Source: Micropterix aruncella (taxonomy: Eukaryota; Arthropoda; Insecta; Lepidoptera; Micropterigidae). Taken from it: DNA of 64,000 bases. The notes under the pieces are model-generated. The model was not told the DNA's origin. It saw nothing but the letters and a program-made list of their open reading frames with translations, and ran no database searches. Both the position numbers and the translations under genes were made by a program. Shown in pieces: positions 27,401 through 42,400 of this stretch (position 1 is its first letter; each line of letters opens with the position of its first letter). The DNA is taken from contig OX155951.1 of assembly GCA_944548615.1 (NCBI GenBank), positions 36,944,495 through 37,008,494 of the forward strand. Direction: 5' to 3'.

Positions 27401-30400
27401 ACATTATTGCGGGAGAATGTTCGAAACATTTGTTCCTATATTAACCCCTCAGGCCCCGATTGGCCAATATCGGCCACAAAACGATTCAGCGTGACTGCCC
27501 CGTTTTAATTTTATTTTAATTTAATTTGTTTTATTTTATTATGTTTCATTATGTTAATATGTTTCATTTTAATTATGGGTACAGTGGTTTGGCAGTAATT
27601 AATGTTTTGGTGAGACAGTGTCGTAATCCAATTTTTTTACTAATTTTTACTAAATTTCTTTGGGACAGCAACTTGTCAATCGGCTGAGGGGCCGAGGCCT
27701 GAAGGGTTAATACGACGCTTTACTGTTAATTTAATTACTGCATTATATTTTTCCACCTTTGAATATTGCTCAGAAATTTAAACAAGTTAATATGGTTAAA
27801 AATAGATTAAAAGGAATAAAAAACACATTTGCCATTACAAAAAATTATAATTATTTTTAATACGGTTTTTTATGAAATAATTCCGCATCTCAAATTCTAT
27901 GGCTTTAAAGGGGGACTGAATGGGTGGTAAGGTGAACGCTCACATGTGGCAAGACAGCTGTCCTAAACCTGCCACAGCCGGTCGTTAGTCCGGAATCCAT
28001 TGCTCACCCCAGAAGTCTAATAATACTATATGATGGGTCCGACTTCGGCCGGTGAATTCCACGGCAGCTCCGTTTGTATTTTATTTATTTATATTTTTAT
28101 CCATATAGACACACATATATTTTCGGAATGAACTTAATGATACTTAGTATTATGATGGGCCCGACTCCGGTCGGTGAATTCCATGGCAGCTCCGTTTGTA
28201 TTTATTTATTTATTGGATACTAAACACGATATGTTTATGTAAATTTTTTTGACATTTAGAGATTTGGACATTGAGACAACTACTTACTTACTTCATATTT
28301 GGGCAGTTGAGGTACCCTATGACACTCGAGGTGGCATAACAATTTTAACAATATGACATACTTCTAAATCGATTCGAGTGTTTAGAAGTAATAGTGAAAT
28401 AAAGAAACGGAAAACATACATAGATGAACCCTGAACACATTACACTCCTTTTTTGTTGGGCAGTGGTGTAAAAAATACCAATTTAATTACTTTATTTTGA
28501 GTATAACCATAAAAACGAAACTGGTGAGATAAAAAAAATACCAACAAGTTTCGCATATTTACATATTTAAAATAACTAATTGATACAAAATATGAACAAA
28601 TACATTTATAGAATGTAGGTGCGCCACAATGGCTTAGTTTTGCTACTGGTGCAGCTGGTCAGCGTTAAAACAGCAGGGAATTCAATGCAAACATATAATG
28701 ATTATTCGAAAGGCATACGAAAATACCATGGCTAGCATACAGTTAGAGAGAGAGGTCCTGAAATCCAAATAGGCTGAGGAGTGGGATAAAGAGACACTTT
28801 ATCACTGAACTGTTTTCACCTATACTCAAAATGGCATTTTGTAAATTGCTATGGAATAACTACGACAAAAACATATTACAAACGCCACCAAATTGAACAT
28901 AAGAGGAAATTGATTATTGTTTGGAACTATGAATGTCATCTACATGTTGCGTTTCGTATACACTATAAAATCAATGCTATTAATTAATGTAACCCATTCC
29001 TAATCCTTAATCCCACTCTCTCTTCTCTAACTTTTCCAGCACCTCAGACCGCATAGTAAGACCAACTCTCCCTAACCTAAAAGCTACTTTCCAAGATCTA
29101 TTCCCACTATATCTTTTCCTCCATTACTTATGTCTCATTGTCTAAATTATTAACTAAATTATTCCCTAACAGGCATCCCTTCTTACGTTTATCCCTTTAA
29201 TGTCCATATTGTGGTTCCTATGTTAAGTACTTTAAACAGTGTTGTCCTTTGTCTTTGTCCGTAGGTTGGCTACTAACCATAGTTCCCACCCCGTTGTCAA
29301 GACAACACAGGAAACGAAGAAGAATTTGCCATATTGGCACAATCGCCAGCAACCAAGCTGTGTGGAATTGCCACAAATAAGAAGAAGAATGTAGCCCATA
29401 TTAACTTTACATTGGCAGAAATCACCGTCGTTTGGTGTTTGCCGTTGAATGCCAAATAAAAATAAGAACGTTTTTAGTAATATTGTAGGTACCCTCAGTA
29501 TAGACAATTCTATAACCATTGTAAGCCAAGATATATCATACAAGGTTTTAAGTATGACCTACCTGAGACCACCGCTTCCTGTGCCGGATTTTCGCTTTAT
29601 CTTTCAAGTGGCAGTACATCTTCGTCTTCCCGGGCAAAGTCCAGAGCAGTCGGCCTCCGTAAGGGGTTGGGTACTTCCTCGCCGGTCGAATCCTGATGTT
29701 GGTCTGATGTACCTCCGACGCGGCCTCGTCTATCGTCTCCACCAAGAGCTTCACGAATCGGTTCACTTGAGAGTCATCGTCGCTGTGATCCGCTATTTCA
29801 AACGCGTCATCCAAGAATATGTGAGCTGAAACATTAATTACATAATATATGAATACAATGTAAGGTATAGGCCTTGCCTACAGGGCACATATCAATATAA
29901 TAGTTTTGGTATTCGTTTTGCTTTTGCACTTTTTTTTAACTGAAAGATTGATTTGATTGATGCAAGATCGATTCTCTCCGGAGGAATCCTCTCGGGGTAA
30001 AAAAATCACTTTTCCACACTCCTTACTTGATCCCGCAGGAGTCTACGTTTAAAATTTCAAGTCAATCGGTTAGGCCGTTTATCCCGGATATCGGTTAACA
30101 TAGAGATATAGAATCCCAAAACTATTATATTGATAACTATTCAGTTGTATCTATACACTTATATCGTTGTAATGAGTACTTAAAATATACATATAGTAGA
30201 ACTCCAATTATCCGAACTCCGACAACCCGAATCGCTGATTATCCGAAATTAAACGTATAAAAAGTAAAGATGGAAACGTACCTATTGTTGATAATGCACC
30301 AACTCATGTCACCAAAGAATTGTTGGAAAAAGGCAATGGCCAGTTTAACCCCTAGAGCCCCAATTGGCCGATATCGGCCACAACACGTTTCAGCGTGACG

Positions 30401-33400
30401 TTTTAATTTTTTTAAAGTTTTAATTTTATTTATTTTATTTTATTATGTTTTATTATGTTAATATGTTTTATTTTAATTATGGGGACAGTGGTTTGACAGT
30501 AATTAATGTTTTGGTGAGAAAGTCATAATTCAATTTTTTTACTAATTTTTAGGGTATTAGATTATTTAGGGTATTAGATTACTCAATGCCATAGTACGTT
30601 TGGGCAACTCTTCTGCGACGGCAACATGCAGGTGGCGCTGATAGCATTGTCGGGCGAAACTAATAACAATTTATTTGGCCGTCTATAATAACATTGATTA
30701 TAAAAACCCAATAATTTAACCAATGATAAGGAAAATAACATTAAATAAATGCCATCCATCACATTTTTTTATAGGCTGATTACATCACATAAATAATAAG
30801 AAGAGATTGAATACCATCTATTAGCCTATCTGAAAATTGAAGTGCGTTAATATTACGTATAGAAACCAGATATCATTATGTAAATAATATTAAAATAATA
30901 AGAACCATGATTTAAAAATTTGTTATATTATTGTTTTATTTCAATATAGGATACAGCATAGGCGCGTTTAAAGCGTCATTTATAGTGCACCGCCATATCG
31001 ACATACCACGAACGCCGCCATAATAAACATAGGAGAAGATTTATCAATGTTTCGAATCATGGGTGCCATCAATCATCTATATATAAGGTCTAGATATACC
31101 CTCAGGTACAAATGAGTAGAGTTATAACCGCTGCACGTAAAAATATGTGACAGGGAGAGAGCAATACATTGAACAGTATACGAGAGAAAAGCATGCCAAT
31201 ATTCTTGGCGGAATCGCTCATACCGGAAAGTACCGGCGGAACTACTACTGGCGGCAATCCCTATTGGTATTGAAGTGGTCATTTTCACGCCCGAAAGGCC
31301 TATCAAGGCCCTTATATATCGATGACCATCAACATGCTGCATTTCGCAGTAAAAACCTAGCAGCCAAAGCGTAGTACGACATTGAGCAATCTAATTAGCT
31401 ATATAATCAATACCTGCAGTTAAAAATTGCCGCTACATAATTATTATCAAAATGAATACTTATTTCTATTACTTTCAAATTCGTAGTAGTCAGGATCCAC
31501 GACCCTCAAGTACTTCTGAGCCACCCTCCGAGCGCATTGATCTTCATCCAATCGGAAAATTGACTTCAAGAACTCCATCATTTCGTCTTTAGTTTCGTGC
31601 CACATAGTTGCGCAGGCATAGATTCTACAAAAAGATAGAACAAAATAATCTCTAAAAATCGTGTAATGAAAATTGAAAATTATAATAAAAATAAAAAATC
31701 TACAAAAAATATATTGAAAGTAAAAGTATCAAGCGTATGTACGAGGTAATAATCATAATTTCTAACTAATGTGTGAGTATATGACTGAATAATACAGTGT
31801 GTGTGTAAGTATTATACAAGTGTGGATGTTTACAACTTTTTGTTTTCATATAACCGAAAGCAATATAAGTCAGGTATTACATTTGTATGTTAGGTATCGT
31901 AATACCAGCTGGATAAGCAATATCTTAAGTAAAATATCAACATCCCTAGACACGGGTGGTTTTGCTCAGCTATGTATGCGATGAGCCAATGGCTATGGGT
32001 TTAATTTGTTTCTCCTGTATGATTTATAATAATGTTTTTTTTATGAAACCAGTGTAATATTCATTAAGTAATGTTTTTATATCACAATAAAGTTATTCTA
32101 TTCTATGAAATTACTAGCTAATTATCATCCCAGCAATTTCCAATTTCCTATCACCCTATTTCCCGTGTGTTACCTTCTGAAGTCGAGCCTAAAATGAGAT
32201 TAATGTTGTAATAATCCAGTCCCTCATTTCCCAGGAACTATGCTGACTTTATCTCCACTAGACATGCTCGCAGGGATGTAGGGCTGCAAGTGCAGAGAGG
32301 GAGGAATCAAAAGAGCGGGCGAGATTCTACACACCACGTGCAATTTATCAATACGTCGTGGCCACGTTTACACCGGATGACCGGATAAATATTACGGTAG
32401 GTAGTGTTAGTTTTCCGATTGTAATATTGGATCTCGTTGGAATCAGGAATGCTCCTATTTATTCAGTGCTGGATTATCCATTACGCCAAATAGGCACCGG
32501 CCTATGAGCCCCACACTTTTTAGTGGGCCCGCGACAAGGGACCATTACAATCATATATTTTTAAATTGTTTTTAATACATGGAAAATAACTTTGAATTGA
32601 AATTCTAAAAAGAATATGTCTAATACACTTTTTGATCCGAATAATATGTAGTATAATAATTGTTATGATATCCCTTCTGTTGTAAATATTATTCTTCGTT
32701 ATAAATAAATAAAAATATTAAAATATAAAATCCTGTCCAAAACAATACATAGAACGTGTAGTAGTAGAGTTTGTAATAGATTCCATTCTGATTCCTTCTA
32801 TGAGAATCTTTTCTTTCTGAATCTAAGGTGTTTGGGGTAAATATAGCACCTTGATATTTCTTTTGCAGTGAATTCTGTTTTACAAACCATTTTACAAGGA
32901 TTGTGAAGTTTAAAAGTTTATGATACTTGCGGCCCAGCTGTATCGATAAACTTCATTCATTACATAAAATGTAGTAAAAAAGAAGCATTTTGCAACTCTG
33001 AGAAGAGGGTCAAAAATGTGTGATGATAACCAAAAGATTTTAAACGTTAATACATACCTGGTGATTTGATCGGATGACTTTATCGTTCTGGGAGTACCGC
33101 TAGATCCATCCGTATGGACGGATATAGTTTCATAATATTCATCTCCTTTTTCCTTTTCCATTTCAGCGAGAACCTAAACGTTACAAAAAAATAATGTATA
33201 ATAAATCAAATTAGGATGTTTAACTTTTTCCATTAATTATTTATGGAATTAGATTGCTCAACACCATAGGAAGATTTAGCAACCCTGCCAAAATGCCAAA
33301 ATGCAGGTGGCACTGATAGCAATGTTGGTAAAATTAATAGCAATTTATTTGACCATCTTTAATAACATTAATAATAATATTGCATAAAGACTGTTTGATT

Positions 33401-36400
33401 TTAAAAACCCGATAATTTAACAAATAATAACATTCAATTATTAGTGCCATCTATCACATTATTTTATATAGGCTGATTACATTACAGAAATACTATGGAG
33501 AGATAGAATGCCATTTATTAATCTATATGAAATTATTACATATTAATCTATATGTAATTATTACATATTGAATCTACGTTACAATTTTTTACCTATGAGT
33601 GCCATCTACATGTTGTGTTTCGTAATAAAATCCTGGTTGCCAAATTGTAGTATGACGTTGAGCAATCTAATCGATGACATTATAGATCTCAAATTACCTC
33701 AGTTTTTACATCGGCTTGATCGTTCCTCTTTCTATTCAGCGCGAGCGATTGGTCAATGAGTATCGAATCGTACATTGGACGAACAAAGAGTTTTTCCGTC
33801 GACGCTAAACGTTCCGCTTTTGGAGTCCATATGTGTATCGTTATCCAAGTTTGCGAAAGTAGCCATAGCAGCCAGATCCAGGCCATTTGTCGCGTTATGA
33901 AGTCACCCAGATAGTAAACTGAAATTGAAAGACAATAGTCAATTTTTTAACATTTTTTCTTTCTCGTTCTCTTTTTTCTTTCTCATACCTTTCTATTTCT
34001 CTTTCTTTTACTTTTAAATCTATTCTATTTAACGGAATTTTATTAAATTGAAATAATGATTTTAATATTGTTATTGCGTTTTTTTATGACCACATTTTAA
34101 GGCAATTTAGTTTTTATTACCATTTTACTATGAGCAATGTTTAAATAATTTACTGTACTATTAGAACCCTGTCCAGTGTCCACCTTAGAAAACGTTAGTG
34201 CCAATTAGGTACATATTAGAATAGACCGTTGTGTACGAAGGTGGACTGTGAGTGAACACGATATCGAAATAGAAAGAGATAGCTGAATATGGGCATCTTT
34301 TATCCTTGTCTAATCGCGCATGCACTTTTATAATTCTTTAATTGAGTATAATAATTCGGAATTCTTTCATTCCGAATTATTTTACATAACATTTTAAATT
34401 GAATCACTGCGAAAACAAAAACTTAAGCTTAAACCATAGATATACTAAGGTCGAAGCATTGCACTCAGTATATATTTAAATATGTTCTGATCATGCGCGA
34501 CTAAGCAAGGATAGAGGGGGTGCATATGCAGCTATCTCTTTCTGTTTCTCTATCAATTTCTCAGGCTGGTCGCGTGGTCTATTATAGTATGCTATGGGTT
34601 TCAGAGTCGGCCATGTCAGGTGTTTGTTATCTATGTTACAAATACGTTCGGTACAACTGTATAAAGGGTCATTGTTTCAGAAATATTAAATTGCCGATTA
34701 AATCACACAATTGTCCTTTTCCACCCTATCTTTAACTATTCATGCGCCACCGCATCTTATCAGATACAGCCTTCAAAAGGCTGTGTTTAAGTGGATTTTA
34801 TATTTTGAAATTTATGATATTGTATATCAAATAAAATGGACATTCGACGGACAATTAGACTAATCATGAAACGACTTCAGAATATAAGGATTTAAACGCG
34901 GCGTTCAACTGTTCATGGGCGCGTCTTGGATGTCGCGTCTGTGCTTATGGGCGTTCCATGGTTAATGTCTATTTCAATCTTTTAAATTCTAATTTTAATT
35001 TAAACGCTTCAAAAACAATGCACTCAATAACATATTTTAAGCACGCTTTAAATACCCTATTCTATTATTTTCCAATATCTATTCTTTATCTGACTGTTGT
35101 GAAATAAATATATATAAATTTAGTCATTTAGTCCATAAATTTGCCAACCATTTCTTGGGTTTTAAATGTGGGTTTCATAAGGAGACTTCACTGGCTGATG
35201 ACTCGAGATAGGAGTGATACAAGGTGGCGCAAAATTAATCATCCTAGCCAAAATTAATCACTCTTTGCGATATGACGGGCACAAATGTGTATCAACCCTG
35301 GTGGCAGCCACTTGACGGATGTCATATTTTCCACTTAACAGAAAACAAAGGAAAAGGTCCAGATAAATATTCCCATCACTCGAAATATTTTTTTTTGTTT
35401 AATAAAAAAGTTATTCAAAAACAAAATTGGATGATTAATTTTGCGCCACCTTGTACAAGAATCATCGGTTTGCTCTACAGAATCTTGGAGAGGGCCGCTC
35501 CAAACTATCTTATAAGCAGGTTCGATGTTCAGCTCACGAGCGCCCTCTGAGATCTGAAGACAACCTCGACTGCTCTCGATTATTGGCTACAGTTCTGGTT
35601 TCTACTAGCACTTCTCCTCCGTACGTGGAGCCAGTCTCTTGAATGCTTTACCCACATGTAAGGACAGCAGTGATTTTCTATTGCTTTGAGCGCAGACTTA
35701 AAAAACACTTTAATACGCACCCATAAATTTCTCTCCTTCCCCTTCCTCGCGCCATTATGACGTTTCATTTTCTGCTGGATTTTAATGTTAGAGAGATTTG
35801 ATACGAGCTGCCTTTATAACTGATTTTAAATAATAGTTTTATTTTATTTTAACTGCAAATATGTTCACCCATTAGGTTAAGGTTAGCTGTAAGATATTGC
35901 ATCGTAGCAATAAGGTCGCTGATTTGTTTCAAGTGTTTTATTATTATTATTACCTATTGTTTTCCTTTTAGTTGGTGATCCAGCAGGATAGCGGTGTCGA
36001 CTACAACGGGCGAACCCATCAACCCAGGCTGGTATAACGATATAGAACGTTCTTTCAGCCGTGGGGTGAGCGTAGAAGACTTGGGGACAAGACAATCTAT
36101 TGTTTAGCTCACCAGCAATCCGTTAGAGACCAACGCCTTACGACGAGGCACCAGGAAAGGTAACCAGCGGGCAGCATCACCACCAGTTTCACTACCAGTT
36201 TTGGCAGGATATCTCCATCTGGAATTAACCTTCAGGATACCTCCATCCTCCCGACTGGTTACTGTTCCGAAGTCGCTTACGCAACCTCTACCTGTTATAT
36301 TACAGCGGTAATTCAGTTTGAATTTATCGCGGACCTGGGCGTTCTTTGCCACACAGGATCGAGTGGCCCAAGGTCATTTCAAGAGTGGTATGCCATCAGG

Positions 36401-39400
36401 TGAAACATCCACCCCGCTGCTTAGGAAACAGTGTATTTCCATAGTCTCCAGACCCCTTCAGCAATTAGTCAGAATGCACAATCGATTGGCTTCGCCGACC
36501 GGTGCGCAAACCGTCAAGTGGCGCCGGGATGCAATCCCGCCGAGATAAACCCGTCCACCAGCTCTGAGGCCTGAGACACGAGAGTCTTACCCGGGGTAGC
36601 CTTCCACTCGAGGAGGCTTCTGAATAGGAGCTGAATCGTGAGTTGAGCCGATCCGAGAACAAAATGGATCTTGTGGCCCAAGCTGCATGGAACCGTTCAC
36701 CACCGTTGTGGTGAACGGTGATCCAGCATCTTGCGGTGTCGACTACAATGGGCGAGCCCGTCACCACAGGACGTTTTAACGATTAGTCGTTCTGTCGCCC
36801 TGCAGTGAACGTAGAAGACTTTGGACAGTACAATCCTACGTCCAGCTACGTCACAACCCGTGAGAGTCCAACGCCTTACTGCGAGTGAGCCAGGAATAAA
36901 CCCGGCGGGCTCGAGATACTCGCGCCCTAACTTCCAATTGTGACCAGATTTCTCCGGTCTCTCAATTGGTTCCGAGTTCGAGGTCGCTTGCGCGGTCCTC
37001 TCCCTTACGAAGCGGTGAAACGGAGTGCACCAAATCTATCGCGGACCAAGGCGTCCTTTGCCCGACTCTGAACCGGGATCGGATGGCCAATGGTCATTTC
37101 AAGAGCAGTCGCCGTAAGGTAGACAACTACCCCCGCTCTATAGGAAACAATACAGTTCCCAGACTCCCCCGATTGTTAGTCGGAGAGCACAGTCGATTGG
37201 CTTGCGCCGCTCGGTGCGCAGACCGTCCAGGAGCGCCAGAGGTTTGATTCCCAGGGGAGACTGGTTGACCCAGTGTCCTACCCAGGCTCGCACCCCATGC
37301 GTGGAGGCCATCGGATGGGTGTTGACCCGTGAGTGTGACCGACCCTGAACACATGGGTCATTGTGGCCACCTCATCATGGGCCCATTAGCTCCCAGCTGA
37401 TCCAGCAACAAAGAGTCCAAAAGTTTTGGAAAAGCTGATACTTTCAGATCAGACAGTATTTTGGCCATAGAATGCCGGGGTACAGTCAGCAGGCCAGATT
37501 CCGGGACAACTAGCGCTGGCATACTAGAAAAGTTGTAATTTTAAATAGTAACCCCAAAATGTTTTTAAAAAGCTGAAGTAGGAGATGCTGACGGCTCATG
37601 TTCGATTATGAAGCAGTCTGACCATATGTTTCGAGTTATTTATTACATTTAATATGATGAATTTTAAGCTTTTCCAAAACACTTTGCGGGTACTTATTGT
37701 AATTACACCTTTCCTAGTACGCCAGCGCAAGGTGCCCCGGAATCTGGTCTGCTGACTGTACTCTGGCATTCTATGGCCAAAATACTCACTGATCTAAAAG
37801 TATCAGTTTTTCCAGAACTCTTGTAATTTATTGTCGCTGGCTCTTGAACTATTCCATCCAACATTAAATGAAATCATGAGGCTCGGTCTAAACTGCAAGA
37901 TCAGGTCAGTCAGCCATAGACAATAAGAGCTATACGCATCCTGTCATTGCACATGGCCTGCAGTAATAATGTTTCGACAAAAATGCATCTGTTGTTTGAG
38001 GGTTTACCTTGAGGGCTTTCGAAGAAAAGATAATCCGGGATCGTATTGTGGAAGAAGCAAGGATCTCCGTTTCGGATTCCGCAAGCAGCGATCAGCAGGT
38101 TGATGCACACCGGAATGGTCAGGTTGACGGGGAAGGCGTAGCTGAAACCCTGGATGAGGATCTTGCAGGCGAATTTGCCGAAGATGTAGCAGAGGTACGC
38201 AGCAAAGATCTGAATGAATAGCACATACATCGGAGTCCTGAAGGATGATGGTATCTCTATCGCGTCCCCGATGGTCGTAATGTTTGATAGATCCGGGAGG
38301 GTTGTTCCGTCGATCTCCGGTTGAATCTATTAACGTGAAAAATATATCGTTTAGTATCACTACTTCTTCTTTGAGTGCCACGGCCCCGATATCAGAACGT
38401 AAGCGATCATGGACTCTGCAGGACTAAAATTACAAAACCACTTGTATATTAATTGAATCAGTTACTTCGAAAACCTCATAAAGTCATATTTCCACAAAAT
38501 CACTTTTTTTTAATTCGGGTACTCAAAACCATCCCATCCCGCATTCGTTTCCAATCTAAAACAGCATAAAATCGGGTCATTGATAGTACAAATGCTACCT
38601 CAATTTCCGAGTAATTTCGATAACACCACAAATCCTATTGATTATGAGTTCTAGAAACGCAGTCTCAAATTTATTTATTTATTTAAAATATTTATTTATT
38701 TATTTGTTTAAAATATTTATTTATTTATTTTATTTATTTATTAGAAAAAACACAGTATGATTTAGTATACAGAGCTACAAAAATTTACACATTCTAAATT
38801 ATAAAACCAGTTACGGATTTCCTGTGAATCACAAATTTATATTTATTTCAATTCTAGTCATTTTTAGTCACTTTTTGCCCATTTTTTAATACAAAACATA
38901 TTACAATCGATTGAGAGTTGTGTGCGTATGTGTATGTTTGCTGGGAGAGTAAAGCAGGCGGTGAGAAGGAGCATGTGTATGTGTGTGAGTGTGTGTGTGA
39001 GAGGGAGTGTGAGTATGCCTGTATCTGTAAGTGTGTGTGCCCGAATGGGTTTGTAGGTATTAAAGTGTGTATGCATACTATATTTTATATTATAATACAT
39101 TCTATATTAATGTGTAGTAAAAAAGAAGTATATGATAGTGTCAATAATAAAGTGCATTAATAAATGGTCAAATAATATTGATATATCGTATATAATATTT
39201 CCTATATCCTAAGGATATGTAATACAAATAATACTTAGTCTTAACCCAAATCGCTTAACAGGATTTTAGATATTGATTGCTTGTATACAGTTATTAATGT
39301 ATTGATTATATCAACATTTTCTAGTTGTTTATTGTAAAGATTACAGCAACGAGTAATTCTATTCTATTATTTTCCCAAAAACTGTACAAAATATTATTTT

Positions 39401-42400
39401 CTCTAAAACTAACCTAACTTGTATGTAACCTGTCATCTATGCTGTAATCGAAATATAAAGGTTAATAAAAATGGAGCAAGACAATCGACTGGTTTATTTG
39501 TTACATATGAAAACGTACGTTCCTTATAGTCGATTGTATGCATTCATTTCGAAAACCACATAAATTAAGGACCTGTTTAGGTATTTCTTTCGAAAACAAC
39601 ATTTTCTTTTATTTTTTTTCAAGGAAAGTATTACATTTTCAACAGTATTCATGACCTAAATGTTTCCGAAATGTAACAATGCATTTAACTTTTAAAAAAG
39701 TAAAACAAAAGTTGTAATATTTTAAGAAAATCAGTTTTTTTTCTATCCTGTAAAATTAACGTTTCGATACTTATATTGTTTTTAAAATGATCGATTCCAT
39801 CATTGAATAGGTACAGTCAGAAAAGGACATGGGATGAGCAACCAAAAACTCTTTTTCAATCGCCATTGAATTAACATGTAAATATCAAAGAAAAGATTAG
39901 GAATAAAGTGATATTTATATTGTCTACAACTAGGGTTGTCGACCACAGCGGGTGAGCCCGTCACCTCAGGAAGTTTTAACGATTAGTCTTTCTATCTCCC
40001 TGGAGTGAGCGCAGAAGACTTGAACAAAACAGTCCACCGTCTAGCTCCGCCACAAATCCGTAAGAGGCCAACGCCTTAACCGCGAGATAGACAGGAGTGT
40101 TACCCGGCGGGCTTACACTCACGCCCTTACTTCCAATAGTGACCAGATTAATCCAGTCTCTCGATTGGTTACGAGTTCGAGGTCGCTTGCGCGATCCTCT
40201 CCCTTACAAAGCGGTGAAACGGTGTATACCGAATCTATCGCGGACCACGGCATCCTTTGCCCGGCTGTTCACCCAGGATCGGGTAGCCGATGGTCGTTTC
40301 AAGAGCAGTCGCCGTAAGGTCCGCAACCAGCCCCGCTCTATAGGAAACAGTACTGCTTCCAGACTCCTCCGACTGTTAGTCAGGGTGCGCAATCGATTGG
40401 CTTATGCCTCACGGTGCGCAGACCGCCCAGGAGCGCCAGAAGGTTGATTCCCAGAAGGTTGGGAAACTAACCATAAGGCCAGAGTCCTACCCAGGCTTGT
40501 ACTTCATGCGTGGAGGCCGTCGGATAGGTGTTGACCCGTGTGACCAACCCTGAACAGAATGGGTCTTCGTGGCCAACTCAGCAAGGGCCCATTAACTCCC
40601 CAAATGTCATAATATTGTCTACAAAATGGAGCACGGCTAACGGGTCGCACGGTAAAAAAACCTTGTCGTGAACAAAGAGCTCACGTTTTTTCCACGGCGC
40701 GGCTGACGCGCCGTACGGTTAAGAAAACGAACCGTGGACAAGAGGCCGAGAACAATTAACACTCTAGTTTAAGTTCAAATATTTACCTCATCGATGAAAA
40801 TGCTGTGCGGTCCAAATCCAGAGGAAAAGAGCGAAAAGAAGTTCCCAACGTCGTCTCCATTCAACCAATTGATGAAGAGTATGCAACCGAGAAATACAGC
40901 TACCTTCCAAATGGACATCAGTCTATACAGATAATAGCGCGAGGCGCTTAATTCATCCTTGATTTTAGCTAAAGTCTTTACAAAACCTAAGGAAAAACAA
41001 AACACCTATTAGAAAATTTAAATATTTTTTCATTGTTTTATTTCCTGCTGTTGTTTCTTTTCTGATTCTAAATCTTCCTATGTACTATTTATAATACTGC
41101 ACCAAAAAAACTCTAAAATCTCAAACTCACTCTTTCACTTTAAAACTCTAAAATCTCAATCTAATATTATTCATAATGTAGCATAATTTTTAAAAACATA
41201 CATAATATAGAGAAAAAAAATAAGTGAATATTTATAAACCGTTTTATTTATAAGCCATTAAAATAAAATTGGAAAAAACTACAATAAAAATCGAATGTCA
41301 AGAAACTGAAAAAATCAAGCAAAACTATGGAAATATTAAAATATAAATTAAAATAAGAATTAAAAACACTCAAAATAGAATAATAATTACCAAATCTACA
41401 ACGTGCTAATCCATGATACGACAAAAAAAATCGAAACTGTACAAAATCAGCCATTAAATTTTCTAAACATTAAACGGGGAATTAAAATGACAATTAAAAA
41501 ATATCCAAAATAGGAATATTAAATCCCTGCCAATCTACAAAATATATATATTTACTAGCTGCGCCCCGCGGTTTCACCCGCGTGGTGATGGAAAATTGTG
41601 ATAATGATGATTGAAAGTATTTTATATTTTCGTCAATTTTTCAATGTTTTTATATTATTCTGCTATTCTGCGAAAAATTGACGATAATATAAAATACTTT
41701 CTATCATCATTATCACAATTTTCCATCACCACGAGGGTGAAACCGCGGGGCGCAGCTAAAAAAAAGTAGTAGGTACATTATATAAGTGTAACTCCAACGG
41801 TTTTTGCGGCGCACGCCAGAATAGCTCGCAGATGGCAGATTTTTTCCCTACTTACTTGACACTTATCGTTATATTCTAGATAATTCACACTATATCTTTA
41901 TAAATTATAGCCTATGTGTTATTCTGATGTGTAAGCTATATTATTGTAAAGTTTCATCAAAATCCATTTCGTAGTTTTTGCGTGAAAGAGTAACAAACAT
42001 CCATACATATATTCTTACAAACTATCGCGTTTACAATAGTAGTAGGATATATAGAATAGAAATAAAAATCTTTTAAAATATCTCGCAAAAAAAAAGGTGG
42101 TCCTTTAATGGGCCTTTAATGGCCGCATATCCGATTATCCTCATATCCCACTCATCGTCATCAATAAATTATCAACTTATCGTAAAATTGTTCCTCACCG
42201 ATTGGACTCGACTTATCGACGTAGTTTTCCCACCATCCAAAAGATATGAAGAGCGATGATACCGGAATCAGCCACAGCACAGGTTTTCCCTCAAGTAAGG
42301 GCCAGACGACGAATCCTGTCAATTGCGCGACGATCGCAGCTAAATCCACCAAAATCTAAAAGTATTTTCAATTTTAGATGTCAAGGTTTCAATATCAATT

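Larger units (their letters stand above)
26642..29562. other. CHS intron 11: dispersed repeats and nested MITEs
   Basis: 2.9 kb. Holds a dispersed repeat (26685-27072) with two CCACTAGRTRGCGCTGCAG motifs, a piggyBac MITE (27445-27706) and MITE M1 interrupted by LINE-E pieces (27823-28469). A partial M2-like stretch is near 28890-28990. No exon seen. Confidence 0.75.
29826..31472. other. CHS intron 10: pogo relic, piggyBac MITE, MITE M2
   Basis: 1.6 kb. Contains a dispersed repeat (about 29930-30180), a pogo/Tigger relic (30193-30344), a truncated piggyBac MITE (from 30345) and an M2 MITE (30573-31395). Almost none of it is unique sequence. Confidence 0.75.
33919..38007. other. CHS intron 7: mariner MITE and tandem retroposon pair
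   Basis: 4.1 kb. Contains a mariner-type MITE (35220-35453) and two head-to-tail retroposon-family copies (35986-37397). The remaining sequence is AT-rich. Two inverted 70-bp pieces around 37430-37500 and 37680-37830 (ACTTTCAGATCAGACAGTAT versus its reverse complement) suggest another unclassified foldback-like element. Confidence 0.75.

Noticed and set aside
27143..27508. 121-codon plus-strand ORF
   Set aside because: Overlaps the piggyBac MITE edge and AT-rich sequence; no domain.
38004..38381. Other-frame ORFs over exon 7 on both strands
   Set aside because: Shadow frames; the true frame gives the conserved family sequence with correct splice sites.
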